64,000 bases of DNA from Chitinophaga filiformis (GTDB lineage: Bacteria; Bacteroidota; Bacteroidia; Chitinophagales; Chitinophagaceae), in the NCBI RefSeq assembly GCF_023100805.1, contig NZ_CP095855.1, forward strand, positions 4,629,001-4,693,000, read 5' to 3'. Both the position numbers and the translations under genes were made by a program. Each line of letters starts with the position of its first letter. Position 1 is the first letter of the stretch. The notes beneath the pieces were generated by a model. That model made no database searches and was not told the origin of the DNA. It saw nothing but the letters and a program-made list of their open reading frames with translations. Below are positions 33,421 to 42,944 of the stretch, in pieces.

Positions 33421-35208
33421 TTATTTGGAAAGAAAGATCGGTACGTCCCGTTTCATAGCGATGCGGTAAGCAGCGTTCATCAATCCCACGTGACTATAGG
33501 CCTGCGGGAAGTTGCCCCATTGGCTGCCATTTTCTTCATCCACATCTTCACTAAACAGCATCAGGTGATTGGCGTATTGTAACAGGTTCTGGAATTCACG
33601 GACGGCATCGTCCACCCGTCCAACACAGGCAAGCGCTTCTACGTACCAGAAAGCGCAGACGAGAAAGGTAGTTTTTGGCTTACCGAAATCGTCGGAATGC
33701 AGGTAACGGTAGAAAAGGCCCTGCGGCGTTTTCAGCTCTTTTTCCAGCGCAGCCAGATGATCCCTGGCTTTTTCAGATGCAGGATCGAGGTAGTTCATCA
33801 TGATGAGCTGCAGGGTGCTGGCATCCAGGTGCTGACTGCCGGCAGCATTGGTATAAACTTTCCTTACAGGATCGTAACAGCTTTCTATATGTGCAGCCGC
33901 CCGGTTTTTGAGAGCCACTGCTTTTTCGGCCAGCTGTTCATTGCCGATGGTGCGGGCCATTTTCTCCGCAGCGGAGCAGCCAGCCCATTGGAAGAGATTA
34001 CTATAACAGTGTATGTTGGCGAAATTGCGGAATTCCCAGATGCCTGCATCTTTTTCATCGATCGTGTGCTCTATTTTGCTCAACAGGTATTCTATCCACC
34101 AGGTGGAGTCCTTTCGTTCAGAGAAAACAAAACGGTGATCGGTATACAGCGGCAACATGGAAATAAGTACCTGTCCGTAGATGTCGTTCTGAATATGTTC
34201 ATACGCCTGATTACCGATACGTACGGGCTGATTGCCGAGGTATCCGTTCAGGTGAGGGAGTATCTGTTCTACCAGGTTCTTTTTGCCTGTAATGCCATAT
34301 AAAGGCTGATAGCGGTAATCGCCCGAAAATGAGATATCGGCCACATAACTGAAGTACTTTTCCATTTCCTCGAAATGACCGATATGGTTCAGTGCGGTGA
34401 TCACATAAAAAGTATCCCGCAGCCAGCAATAGCGATAGTCCCAGTTACGGCCACTACCGGGGTATTCCGGCAGGCTGGTGGTGCTGGCAGCGATAATGGC
34501 GCCGGTGTCTTCGTACTGGTGGATCTTCAGGGTGAGGGCGGAGCGTATCACGGCAGGCTGGTAGAAATCGGCGATATTGGAATGCTTGATCCATGTACGC
34601 CAGTAGACGGTCGTTTCCCGGAGGAAGCGTTCCGCAGTACTGTTCAGCGGTGCTTCGAGGGGATTGCCGTAACTAAGCAGCAAATATTTATCCTCGTTAA
34701 GCACAAAATGTTCCCCCTCGAAAAGGTAGCTCATGGGTATATTGGTGGTGAGGCGCAGGCTCTCTTCACAGCCCAGGAACTCTATATGATTGCTGCCGCG
34801 CTGGGCTTTGAGGAAACCACTGCCGTAATCGCATACCGGCTGGCATTTCACCCGGACACGTGGATTGCCCTCCAGGGCCTCCACTTTACGGATCAGCATC
34901 AGTGGTTTGAAATACCGTTCATACTGGTAAAAGCGGGGGGCAAAATCCGTAATACGGTACCTGCCGCTTTCACTGGTGATCTCGGTACATAAGATATTGG
35001 TATTTTCAAGATAGTACTGCTTTGATGTATAGTCCCCGGAAGGAAGAATGGAAAACTCGCCCCCCTTACCCGGATCCAGCATGGCGCCAAAAATAAAGGA
35101 GCTGTCCATCCGTGGCCAGCAAAGCCAGTCTATATTAGTGTTCAAATTGACATGTGCGAGGTAGGCACAATTGCCAATGATGCCCGTCTGATAAGTATGT
35201 CTTTCCAT
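33421..35208 (-). CDS. GH15 glucoamylase/trehalase-like glycoside hydrolase
   Basis: 595 residues from the ATG at 35206-35208 (MERHTYQTGIIGNCAYLAH). A trehalase-like N-terminal beta domain (about 1-220) precedes the GH15 (alpha/alpha)6 barrel. Catalytic residues are visible: Glu in DAGIWEFR (E392) as general acid and Glu in LFSEDVDEE (E554) as general base. Substrate-site motifs are WDYRYCWLRD (256-265) and WGNFPQAYSHVGL (565-576). No signal peptide, so it is cytoplasmic. GH15 enzymes of this short type include trehalases as well as glucoamylases; its position opposite the trehalose synthase/phosphatase favours trehalose or an internal alpha-glucan as substrate, but this is inference. Confidence 0.9.
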   Translation of the reverse strand: MERHTYQTGIIGNCAYLAHVNLNTNIDWLCWPRMDSSFIFGAMLDPGKGGEFSILPSGDYTSKQYYLENTNILCTEITSESGRYRITDFAPRFYQYERYFKPLMLIRKVEALEGNPRVRVKCQPVCDYGSGFLKAQRGSNHIEFLGCEESLRLTTNIPMSYLFEGEHFVLNEDKYLLLSYGNPLEAPLNSTAERFLRETTVYWRTWIKHSNIADFYQPAVIRSALTLKIHQYEDTGAIIAASTTSLPEYPGSGRNWDYRYCWLRDTFYVITALNHIGHFEEMEKYFSYVADISFSGDYRYQPLYGITGKKNLVEQILPHLNGYLGNQPVRIGNQAYEHIQNDIYGQVLISMLPLYTDHRFVFSERKDSTWWIEYLLSKIEHTIDEKDAGIWEFRNFANIHCYSNLFQWAGCSAAEKMARTIGNEQLAEKAVALKNRAAAHIESCYDPVRKVYTNAAGSQHLDASTLQLIMMNYLDPASEKARDHLAALEKELKTPQGLFYRYLHSDDFGKPKTTFLVCAFWYVEALACVGRVDDAVREFQNLLQYANHLMLFSEDVDEENGSQWGNFPQAYSHVGLMNAAYRIAMKRDVPIFLSK

Positions 35209-35311
35209 ATGTGATTCATTGAGACACAAAAGCCATTCCAACAAGATCAACTACGGCACATTTTGTGTTAATTAAAACTAAAACCTCCTGTTGTTCACGT
35301 AAATACCCCTC

Positions 35312-37771
35312 ATGCAGAAAAGGCTTCGTATACCCCTGATTGTTCTTGGCAGCCTGCTTGGTTTGTTGATACTACTATGGCTGGGGCTTGCCTTATACAT
35401 CCGTCATAACAAGGCCGACATTCTGCAACAGATCAGCGACCGGCTGAATGACAGGCTACATGGGGGAACACTGCTGATAAAAGACATGGAGCCTTCGCTG
35501 GTACGTAGTTTCCCAAACGTTTCTGTGGCCCTGGAAGGGGTGAGTATAAAGGATAGTCTGTGGAATACGCATCAGCATCAGTTGCTGGAGGTAGCACGCA
35601 TTTTCGTAAAAGTAAATACTTTCTCATTACTCAGAAAACAACTGGATGTACGGCAGATCACCCTCGAAAAAGGCAGTATTTACCTGTTCACCGATAGCAC
35701 CGGTTATAGCAATACCAGCATCCTGAAGCGGAATACCAGCGCGGGAGCTGAAAAGAACAGGAACGGAAAGGGCGCAGACATTACCCGGTTGCAATTATCT
35801 GATATCCGCTTTGTAATAGAGAACCAGCAGAAACATAAATTGTTCAGTTTCGATATTGCCAGTCTGAAAGGTAGTTTCCGGAACAATGACTCCGGCTGGG
35901 TTTGTAATATGAACACTTCACTCCGCGTGCGTAGCCTTGCGTTCAACACAGAAAAGGGAAGCTACCTGAAAGATAAACCGCTGCAGACGGCGCTGGAGAT
36001 CCGGTATAACAGGGCCAGGAAAACGCTGGATATTCCGCAGCAGGCTTTGCGTATAGGCGGACAAACCATTTCCGTGGGCGCGTCTTTCTCTTTCGGGGAA
36101 CAACCACGGCCCTTTACATTACATATCATCGCAGACCAGATCCCCCTGCGGCTGGCAGCATCCCTGCTTACGCCCAGGATATCATCCAAACTGGATAGCA
36201 TCAATATGGAGAACCCGCTGGACGCAGAAGCCCGCCTGAGCGGACATATGCAGCCGGGTGATAAACCTTCGGTATATGTTACCTGGAAGACCAAAGACAA
36301 TGTGGTTACCACCAAAGGCATGGAATTGCAGCAATGCAGTTTTGCGGGCAGTTTTTCCAATGAATGGATGGCGGGCGAGCCGAGAGTGGACGAGAACTCC
36401 GTGATCAGTTTTTATGGCCTGAAAGCGAAACTTTATAGTCTCCCCGTATCTGCTGATACGGTCAGGATCACCAATCTGAAACATCCGACCCTGACAGGCT
36501 ATTTCCGCTCTGCTTTCCCGCTTACAGATCTGAACGAGGCGCAGGGTGAGGATGGCGTATTCCGCTTCACAGGCGGAACAGCGGTAGCGGCGCTGTATTA
36601 CAAGGGAGGCATCACCGCAGGCGATACCATCTTACCTTATCTCAAAGGTACTGTAGCATTGAAAGAAGGGGAGATGGAGTATACGCCGCGCAACCTGCAG
36701 TTCAGCGGCTGTCATGCGCTGCTGGCTTTTAACGGGCAGGATCTTTTCCTGCAGGATATTACCATCCGCACGCGGAAAAGCAACCTGCAAATGGAGGGAA
36801 GTGTGAGAAACATTACGCGGCTTTACTTTTCTGCGCCGGAGAAGCTGGAGCTCGATTGGAAGGTACGCAGTACCGGTATAGACCTGGACGAGTTCCGGTC
36901 TTTCCTTGGAAAGCGGAAACAGGGAAAACGTGCGCGGGCGGTCGCCAATCGCCGGAATATGAGCAGGATAGCCAGTCAGCTGGACGTGATGTTAAACAGC
37001 TGCAATATCAACATGGACGTTTTACTCGACAAACTGACATATGGCAATTTCACTGCGCAGCAGGTGAGGGCAGCGCTTTCATTGAAGGAATCGGATATTC
37101 ATCTGCAGGGCGTATCATTCTCCCACGCAGGGGGCAATATCAATATGAAAGGCACTATGACGCAGGATGGCATTAATAACCGTTTTAAGGTGAATGCAGA
37201 TATTAAGAATGTACAGGTGGACCAGCTTTTTCATGCATTCGACAATTTCGGTATGCAGTCGCTGGGAGCGAAAAATCTGAAAGGCGTCTTTTCCGCCACT
37301 GCAGCGGTAAGTGGCAACATAAAAGATAACGGAAAGATGGCGCCTCAGTCGATATACGGCACGCTGGCGTTTAACCTGCGGAACGGGGCGCTGATACATT
37401 TCGCCCCATTGGAGAATATTGGCGGTCTGATATTCCGCGGCCGGAACCTCGACAATATCACATTTGAGAACCTGAAAAATACATTGACATTGCAGGGGAA
37501 CAAGATCATCATTCCGCCAATGCAGATCAATTCAAGTGCGCTGTATATGGACGTATCGGGCGTTTATGCCATCACAAAGGGTACGGACATGTACATCACT
37601 GTGCCGCTCCGTAATCCGAAGAGGGATGAGGATATTGTTGATAAAGAAGAAAAAAAGAACAGGCGCAGGAAGGGTATTGTATTGCATTTACATGCGACGG
37701 ATGGAGAAGATGGCAAGGTAAAGATCCGCTTAGGGGGTAAAAAGGACAAGGCCGAAGGTGCTGAGATGTAA
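35312..37771 (+). CDS. AsmA-family inner-membrane protein
   Basis: 819 residues with one N-terminal membrane anchor (about 7-29) and a long beta-rich periplasmic body, as in AsmA/TamB-like proteins now seen as bridges for lipid transport between the membranes. Typical features are the post-anchor helix NKADILQQISDRLNDRLHGG, then LVRSFPNVSVALEGVSI near residue 65, and the C-terminal AsmA_2 region (INMKGTMTQDGINNRFKVNADIKNVQVD to about 760) before a Lys-rich tail. It is divergent from the GH15 gene. The specific role (outer-membrane lipid balance) is inferred from family. Confidence 0.87.
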   Translation: MQKRLRIPLIVLGSLLGLLILLWLGLALYIRHNKADILQQISDRLNDRLHGGTLLIKDMEPSLVRSFPNVSVALEGVSIKDSLWNTHQHQLLEVARIFVKVNTFSLLRKQLDVRQITLEKGSIYLFTDSTGYSNTSILKRNTSAGAEKNRNGKGADITRLQLSDIRFVIENQQKHKLFSFDIASLKGSFRNNDSGWVCNMNTSLRVRSLAFNTEKGSYLKDKPLQTALEIRYNRARKTLDIPQQALRIGGQTISVGASFSFGEQPRPFTLHIIADQIPLRLAASLLTPRISSKLDSINMENPLDAEARLSGHMQPGDKPSVYVTWKTKDNVVTTKGMELQQCSFAGSFSNEWMAGEPRVDENSVISFYGLKAKLYSLPVSADTVRITNLKHPTLTGYFRSAFPLTDLNEAQGEDGVFRFTGGTAVAALYYKGGITAGDTILPYLKGTVALKEGEMEYTPRNLQFSGCHALLAFNGQDLFLQDITIRTRKSNLQMEGSVRNITRLYFSAPEKLELDWKVRSTGIDLDEFRSFLGKRKQGKRARAVANRRNMSRIASQLDVMLNSCNINMDVLLDKLTYGNFTAQQVRAALSLKESDIHLQGVSFSHAGGNINMKGTMTQDGINNRFKVNADIKNVQVDQLFHAFDNFGMQSLGAKNLKGVFSATAAVSGNIKDNGKMAPQSIYGTLAFNLRNGALIHFAPLENIGGLIFRGRNLDNITFENLKNTLTLQGNKIIIPPMQINSSALYMDVSGVYAITKGTDMYITVPLRNPKRDEDIVDKEEKKNRRRKGIVLHLHATDGEDGKVKIRLGGKKDKAEGAEM

Positions 37772-37827
37772 CTTTTCAGAAGAACGGCCGTTTTATAGTA
37801 ATTTAGTGCCTGACAATCAATCGTTCC

Positions 37828-38253
37828 ATGAAGAGACTACTGGTTCCAGCCCTGCTTACACTGGCTGCCTGTAAGAAAGAAGACACAACCGTCCGCCAAC
37901 CAGATTACGATGGAAAATGGTATATCCATCAGATTGTTGAGAAAGAATATACGCTGGAAAATGGTGATACGGCCTATACACATTATGAGGTCAATGACTA
38001 TCCCGGTACGGCCAACTACCTGGATTTCCGTATAGATCGCGGGAAGGGGGAGGCTTTGCAATACCTGGAGAACCGGCTGGATTCGATGTCGTACGAAGCG
38101 TTATCCAGTGTTTATTTCCGCCTGGACAGTACGTTGTGCGAGGTTACACATATTACTGACAGTACATTCCAATTCCATACACTGATATTTGACAACACTA
38201 CGATACCTGACAGGGTGCAGGTAACACAACATTTTTACGTTCTTAGCCGGTAA
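37828..38253 (+). CDS. Small lipoprotein, lipocalin-like in look
   Basis: 141 residues with a type II signal: MKRLLVPALLTLAACKK, the Cys at about 15 being the lipidation site. The mature part begins YDGKWYIHQIVEKEYT and is rich in alternating beta-strands with conserved aromatic positions, reminiscent of lipocalin-like domains common in Bacteroidota, but I cannot assign a family with confidence. It follows the AsmA-like gene by 57 bases in the same direction and may be co-transcribed. Function unknown. Confidence 0.75.
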   Translation: MKRLLVPALLTLAACKKEDTTVRQPDYDGKWYIHQIVEKEYTLENGDTAYTHYEVNDYPGTANYLDFRIDRGKGEALQYLENRLDSMSYEALSSVYFRLDSTLCEVTHITDSTFQFHTLIFDNTTIPDRVQVTQHFYVLSR

Positions 38254-38323
38254 CCGGGATGGGACATGCCGGTAAAAAGGCATGGTTTTTATTGTTTAAA
38301 GAGCGGACCATATTTTCGCAATA

Positions 38324-39232
38324 ATGTCCAGAGAGTATATCAAAAGTCTTATACATACGCTTCGCGTAGCTTTCCAGGTATTACAAAAAAATGATCCCCT
38401 ACGCCTGGCCGGGGCAACTGCTTTTTTTGCCAGTTTCGCGCTTCCACCTATTTTATTGATCCTTGTGCAGGTACTGGGATTGTTGTTCAATCGCCGGTCT
38501 ATCGGCAGGCAGCTGATCATGCGGCTGGGAGAACTGGTCGGACGCGAAAGCGCAGAACAAGTGGTGGTTACACTGAGAGGGTTCCGCGGATTGGCGCAGA
38601 CCTGGCCTGTAGCTATTATACTGTTTATTTTCCTGCTGTTTGTAGCAACTACCTTGCTGAAGGTCATCAAAAGCTCCCTGAACCAGCTATGGATGATCCG
38701 GTTGACAGGCAAGGCAGGTTTTCTGCAGTCGCTGGTAGACCGCTTACGTTCCCTGGTGGTAATAGGCGCCACCGGTATCCTTTTCCTGGCCAGCCTGTTA
38801 GCAGAAAGTGTGCAGGCATTTCTGGGCAGTTATGTCAATGACATATTCCCCCGCGCTGCATTTGTTTTCAGCGGGGTATTTCCGCAACTGGTGTCATTAC
38901 TGATCGTGACAACCTGGTTTGCGGTCTTGTTCCGATATCTGCCTGATGCACGACCTACGTGGAAAGTTGCATTCTCGGGAGCTTTGCTCACAGGAATTTT
39001 ATTCAGTATAGGGAAACTGGTCTTACGCCGCTTGCTGTATGGGGGCAATATTGGGATCCTTTATGGGGCATCTGCCTCCGCGGTGCTGTTGATGCTGTTT
39101 ATCTTCTATAGCGCCATTATCTTCTACTATGGAGCTGCATTTACCAAAGTATGGAGCGAATTCAAACATCGTCCGATGCAGCCCCTCCGTCATGCCACCT
39201 TTTATAAACTGGCAGATGTGGAGGTACGCTGA
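38324..39232 (+). CDS. YihY/BrkB family inner-membrane protein
   Basis: 302 residues with about six membrane helices and the conserved UPF0761 regions: LRLAGATAFFASFALPPILLI near the N-terminus, then SSLNQLWMI, and YGASASAVLLMLFIFYSAIIFYYGAAFTKVW at the C-terminus. The family was once annotated as ribonuclease BN, which is wrong; its role (possibly lipid or solute transport) is unsettled. It ends two bases before the convergent stop of the 80-residue gene on the other strand. Confidence 0.9.
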   Translation: MSREYIKSLIHTLRVAFQVLQKNDPLRLAGATAFFASFALPPILLILVQVLGLLFNRRSIGRQLIMRLGELVGRESAEQVVVTLRGFRGLAQTWPVAIILFIFLLFVATTLLKVIKSSLNQLWMIRLTGKAGFLQSLVDRLRSLVVIGATGILFLASLLAESVQAFLGSYVNDIFPRAAFVFSGVFPQLVSLLIVTTWFAVLFRYLPDARPTWKVAFSGALLTGILFSIGKLVLRRLLYGGNIGILYGASASAVLLMLFIFYSAIIFYYGAAFTKVWSEFKHRPMQPLRHATFYKLADVEVR

Positions 39233-39233
39233 T

Positions 39234-39476
39234 CTACTCCCCCCGTAATACCATTTCTATCTGGTCCTTTACAGGATTGCTGAAGCCTTCCAGCTCTATT
39301 TTAGGATGCTGATCAAGATTGATACGGATCTTACCGTTTTCATTCACCAGAGAATCTGATAAGGGTTCCAATAGTGCATGCATCTGACGAACTCCCAACT
39401 GGGCGAGCTGATTCATAAAATTGTCTTCCAACTGGAGGAATTCGCGGTTTTTGTAGGTATATGTTACCTGGATCAT
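39234..39476 (-). CDS. Conserved-looking small protein of unknown function
   Basis: 80 residues, soluble, with no signal or membrane segment. It shows alternating charged and hydrophobic positions (INLDQHPKIELEGFSNPVKDQIEMVL) compatible with a small alpha/beta fold. It is convergent with the YihY-like gene, with one base between the stop codons. It is preceded by an AT-rich upstream region that also holds the promoter side of the DPP-IV-type peptidase. I do not recognise the family; codon use looks like that of the neighbours, which supports coding. Confidence 0.6.
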   Translation of the reverse strand: MIQVTYTYKNREFLQLEDNFMNQLAQLGVRQMHALLEPLSDSLVNENGKIRINLDQHPKIELEGFSNPVKDQIEMVLRGE

Positions 39477-39644
39477 GATAAATTTGTTTTTCAGAGGATA
39501 TTAAGAAAATGATATATTGGTTAAATTAGACTATATATATTCGACAATCATTCACTGTATGATCTCAGCAATTTTCATGCGCAATTTAACGCTATAAATA
39601 TATAAATTTAACTAATAACTTGTTGTATTTCACTTGTATAAAAC

Positions 39645-39667
39645 TTTTCCACAATAAGTTTTCCACA
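39645..39667 (+). other. Two DnaA-box-like repeats in AT-rich DNA
   Basis: TTTTCCACA occurs at 39645-39653 and again at 39659-39667, each one base from the DnaA-box consensus TTATCCACA, 14 bp apart. The preceding 100 bases are very AT-rich. This could be coincidence, a DnaA-controlled promoter, or part of a replication origin. Confidence 0.3.
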
Positions 39668-39727
39668 AGTGGAACGGGTCATTTGAGCCCAATGATTTAT
39701 CTTGCCGTTTCAAATTTACCAGACATA

Positions 39728-41923
39728 ATGCGTTTACGTTATTTCAGTTGTCCCGGCAGCAGGGCACTTACTATTTTAGTCTGCCTGCTGGCGGTGAAAG
39801 CCAGTGCTCAACCCTGGAAGCAAACCAAATGGGGCAAGGACGGACAGTCTATTTATGAGGCCAATGGCACCAGTATTACCAGCTATCACGCAAAGGATGG
39901 GCGACAAAGCGTCAGGGTACCCAGCAGCCTGCTGACACCAAAGGGACAGCCAGCCATACAGGTGGAAGATTTCTCTTACACGCCTGATGAAAATAAGTGG
40001 CTGATCTACACAAAATCGCAGAAAGTCTGGCGATATAAAACCAGGGGCGACTACTGGTTACTGGATGTGCCCAGTGGAAAACTGCAACAACTGGGTAAAG
40101 GATTACCCGCCTCTTCCCTCATGTTTGCGAAAATATCTCCTGATGGGAAACAGGTGGCTTATGTCAGTGAACATAACTTATACGTAGAAGATATCCTCAG
40201 CGGGAAGATCAAAGCCCTCACGAAAGATGGTAACCGTCGTCTGATCAACGGCACCTTTGACTGGGCTTATGAAGAGGAGTTTGATTGTCGTGATGGCTTC
40301 CGCTGGAGCCCTGACAGTCGCTCGATTGCCTATTGGCAGATCGATGCCCGTAAGATCAGGGACTTCCTGATGATGGACAATACGGATTCACTATACTCCT
40401 ACACAGTGCCGGTGGAATATCCGAAAGCAGGGGAGAGCCCTTCTTCCTGTCGTGTAGGTGTTGTAGATATCGCTACTGCCAAAACCACCTGGTTACAGGT
40501 GCCCGGCGATCCGCAACAGCACTACATCACCCGTGTAGAATGGAATCCTGCACGTACCGGCCTGGTATTACAACAGCTGAACAGGAAACAGAATGAAAGC
40601 GTATTGTACGTTGCAGACCCGGCTACCGGCAAGACTAAACAGATCTACAAAGAAAGTGATGCTGCCTGGATAGATATCCGTTCCCGCTGGAACAATGAAC
40701 TCACAGGATGGGACTGGACCAACGGCGGCAAGTCTTTCATATGGGTGAGTGAAAAAGATGGCTGGCGGCATCTGTATAGCGTGGATATGAATGGTAAGGA
40801 AACGCTGATCACTCCCGGCGATTACGATATCATCAACCTGCTGCGGATAGATGAGAAGAACAACCTGGCATATGTGCTGGCGTCTCCTGATAATCCTACC
40901 CAGCAATATCTTTATAAAGTATCCCTGGATGGTAAGGGCACTCCTGAAAGAGTATCTCCTGTCATTGAAGAAGGTACGCATGACTATGACATCTCTCCGG
41001 ATGCACAGTGGGCGGTGCATGATTTCTCTAATCATTTCTTTCAGCCTCACAGTGAGCTGGTATTTTTACCAACGCATAAAGATGATCTGAAGACCAATAT
41101 TGCCATGGAGCTGCAGACTTCCAGGTTTGCTCCACGCCAGGAGTTCTTCCGTGTAACAACGCCGGAAGGTGTTACCATGGATGGCTGGATGGCTCGTCCC
41201 CTCAACTTTGACTCAACAAAGAAATATCCTGTTGTATTTTATGTATATGGCGAACCTGCTGCTGCTACTGCCAGAGACCAGTATGGTGCGGGTCGTAACT
41301 TCATCTATAACGGCGATATGGCGGCAGACGGCTACATTTACATCTCTATGGACAACAGGGGCACGCCATTGCCTAAGGGCCGTCAATGGCGTAAGAGCAT
41401 CTACCGTAATGTTGGCCAGGTGAACGTACGTGACCAGGCTGCCGGTGCACAGGAATTGTTTAAGCGTCACCGTTACCTCGATACTTCCCGCGTTGCAGTA
41501 TGGGGCTGGAGCGGTGGCGGTGGTATGACACTGAACCTGCTGTTCCGCTATCCGCAGATCTATAAAACCGGTATTGCTATTGCCGCTGTAGGCAGCCTCT
41601 TTACTTACGACAACATCTACCAGGAACGGTATATGGGCCTGCCACAGGAGACCCGTGAAGACTATATCAAAGGCTCACCTGTGACCTATACCCAGGGCCT
41701 CGTAGGGAACCTGCTGTACATCCATGGTACCGGTGATGATAACGTGCATTATCAGAATGCAGAGTTACTGCAGAATGCACTGATCCGGAACGGGAAGCAG
41801 TTCCAGTTCATGTCTTATCCTAACCGTACACACAGTATCAGTGAAGGTGAGGGTACCTTCAAACACCTGTCCACCCTGTATACTAACTATTTGAAAGAAC
41901 ATTGTCCTCCGGGAGCGAGATAA
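39728..41923 (+). CDS. Exported S9 dipeptidyl-peptidase IV-type protease
   Basis: 731 residues from the ATG at 39728, chosen because a signal peptide (about 8-27, ending KASAQ) begins there. An N-terminal DPP-IV beta-propeller (about 90-440), containing the EE motif in DWAYEEEFDCRDGFRWSPD that binds the peptide N-terminus, is followed by the alpha/beta-hydrolase domain. The triad is visible: Ser in WGWSGGGG (S595), Asp in HGTGDDNVHYQN (about 670) and His in NRTHSI (H702). It cuts dipeptides, typically after Pro, from peptide N-termini in the periplasm. The gene downstream starts 7 bases after its stop. Confidence 0.95.
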   Translation: MRLRYFSCPGSRALTILVCLLAVKASAQPWKQTKWGKDGQSIYEANGTSITSYHAKDGRQSVRVPSSLLTPKGQPAIQVEDFSYTPDENKWLIYTKSQKVWRYKTRGDYWLLDVPSGKLQQLGKGLPASSLMFAKISPDGKQVAYVSEHNLYVEDILSGKIKALTKDGNRRLINGTFDWAYEEEFDCRDGFRWSPDSRSIAYWQIDARKIRDFLMMDNTDSLYSYTVPVEYPKAGESPSSCRVGVVDIATAKTTWLQVPGDPQQHYITRVEWNPARTGLVLQQLNRKQNESVLYVADPATGKTKQIYKESDAAWIDIRSRWNNELTGWDWTNGGKSFIWVSEKDGWRHLYSVDMNGKETLITPGDYDIINLLRIDEKNNLAYVLASPDNPTQQYLYKVSLDGKGTPERVSPVIEEGTHDYDISPDAQWAVHDFSNHFFQPHSELVFLPTHKDDLKTNIAMELQTSRFAPRQEFFRVTTPEGVTMDGWMARPLNFDSTKKYPVVFYVYGEPAAATARDQYGAGRNFIYNGDMAADGYIYISMDNRGTPLPKGRQWRKSIYRNVGQVNVRDQAAGAQELFKRHRYLDTSRVAVWGWSGGGGMTLNLLFRYPQIYKTGIAIAAVGSLFTYDNIYQERYMGLPQETREDYIKGSPVTYTQGLVGNLLYIHGTGDDNVHYQNAELLQNALIRNGKQFQFMSYPNRTHSISEGEGTFKHLSTLYTNYLKEHCPPGAR

Positions 41924-41930
41924 ATTTATT

Positions 41931-42326
41931 ATGAACAAACCAACTATCTTCGGATTAATTTCGGTAGCTGTCGTGATCATCAGCGCATTCCTGCCCTGGC
42001 TGACCATCGAGAGCAAACATTTAGCCTTTACCGGTATGAATACTGCCGGCTCTTCTTTCGGTGAACCAGGGAAGCTGAATATCTTTGTGGCAGTGATTGC
42101 AGGGGTGTTGTTCCTTGTGCCGGGGAAATGGTCTGCAAGGGTGAATCTTTTTGTGGCGGCGTTTTTGTCGGCGTGGACGTTCAGGAATTTCATGCTGTTT
42201 TCGAGATGTGAGATGGGGGAGTGCCCTGAGCGGGAGATTGGGTTGTATTTGTCGGTGGTTGCGGCGATTGCGGCGTTTGTATGTGTGATTTTGAGTAATG
42301 GCGGGAAGAAGGCGCCGGTTGAGTGA
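41931..42326 (+). CDS. Four-helix small membrane protein of unknown function
   Basis: 131 residues with four predicted membrane segments (about 7-24, 47-64, 69-86 and 103-122) and a short loop holding two Cys (RCEMGECPE). No known domain. It starts 7 bases after the peptidase stop, so it is probably translated from the same mRNA; a strong terminator follows 23 bases after its stop. The second half of the gene is unusually rich in G and T with runs of GCGGCG, in contrast to the peptidase upstream. Confidence 0.7.
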   Translation: MNKPTIFGLISVAVVIISAFLPWLTIESKHLAFTGMNTAGSSFGEPGKLNIFVAVIAGVLFLVPGKWSARVNLFVAAFLSAWTFRNFMLFSRCEMGECPEREIGLYLSVVAAIAAFVCVILSNGGKKAPVE

Positions 42327-42349
42327 TGGCAATATCATTTCTTAATAGA

Positions 42350-42378
42350 GCCTCGCGGGTTTCGCGGGGCTTTTTTTT
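42350..42378 (+). terminator. Intrinsic terminator of the peptidase operon
   Basis: Stem GCCTCGCG (42350-42357) with CGCGGGGC (42363-42370) and loop GGTTT, followed by eight T residues (42371-42378). Confidence 0.9.
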
Positions 42379-42432
42379 CGAGTGTTACAATTGTGAGGGC
42401 GATTATGTTTTGTTGTTGTTTGTGGCGGGGAT

Positions 42433-42595
42433 GTAGCTGCGGTTCCAGGTGGGACCCCGGGCTGTATCCCTTTCCGAGTACCTCTCTATTTAGCATTATC
42501 AAGCGCGTTTGGCATTTGGATGTTGATTAACCCCCTGGCAGGTCGTATCAGCGCTCTCCAAGGGATAAGGCCCTTGTGTCTCCACCCTCCGCTAC
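42433..42595. repeat. Palindromic GTAGC element, copy 4
   Basis: About 163 bp: left arm GTAGCTGCGGTTCCAGGTGG and GGGCTGTATCCC, right arm with AAGGGATAAGGCCC and ending CCTCCGCTAC. The right arm has lost the TGAAAC block present in copy 5. The middle holds TTATCAAGCG and GTTTGGCATTTGG. The whole of 42379-43111 lacks a convincing gene. Confidence 0.8.
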
Positions 42596-42709
42596 TTTGG
42601 GGTGCTTTGGGATGGTTGGACGTCCGTTAGTAGAAGCGCCCGCCGGAGGTGGGCGAGTGTTTGCAAGCGGGGACGATAATGTTTGTTGTTTTTTGGGTGG
42701 TTGTGGGTG

Positions 42710-42878
42710 TTTGCTGCGGCTTCAGGTGGGACCCCGGGCTGTATCCCTTTCCGAGTACCTTTCTATTTAGCATTATCAAGCGTGTTTGGCATTTGGGTTT
42801 TATTAAACCCCTGGCAGGTCGTATCAGCGCTCTCCAAGGGATAAGGCCCTTGGGTCTCCACCTGAAACCCTCCGCTAC
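42710..42878. repeat. Palindromic GTAGC element, copy 5
   Basis: About 169 bp, a near copy of the element 277 bp to the left. Both are followed by a shared spacer (GGGATGGTTGG, then CGTCCGTTAGTAGA and a GCGCCCGCCG..GGTGGGCGAG hairpin), so the duplicated unit is the element plus spacer. Confidence 0.8.
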
Positions 42879-42944
42879 ATTGGGGGATTGGGATGGTTGG
42901 GCGTCCGTTAGTAGAGGCGCCCGCCGTAGGTGGGCGAGTGTTTG

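Noticed and set aside
39728..41923. A longer start for the DPP-IV-type peptidase at 39620
   Set aside because: It would place 36 residues before the signal peptide and start with TTG; the ATG at 39728 gives a normal signal peptide.
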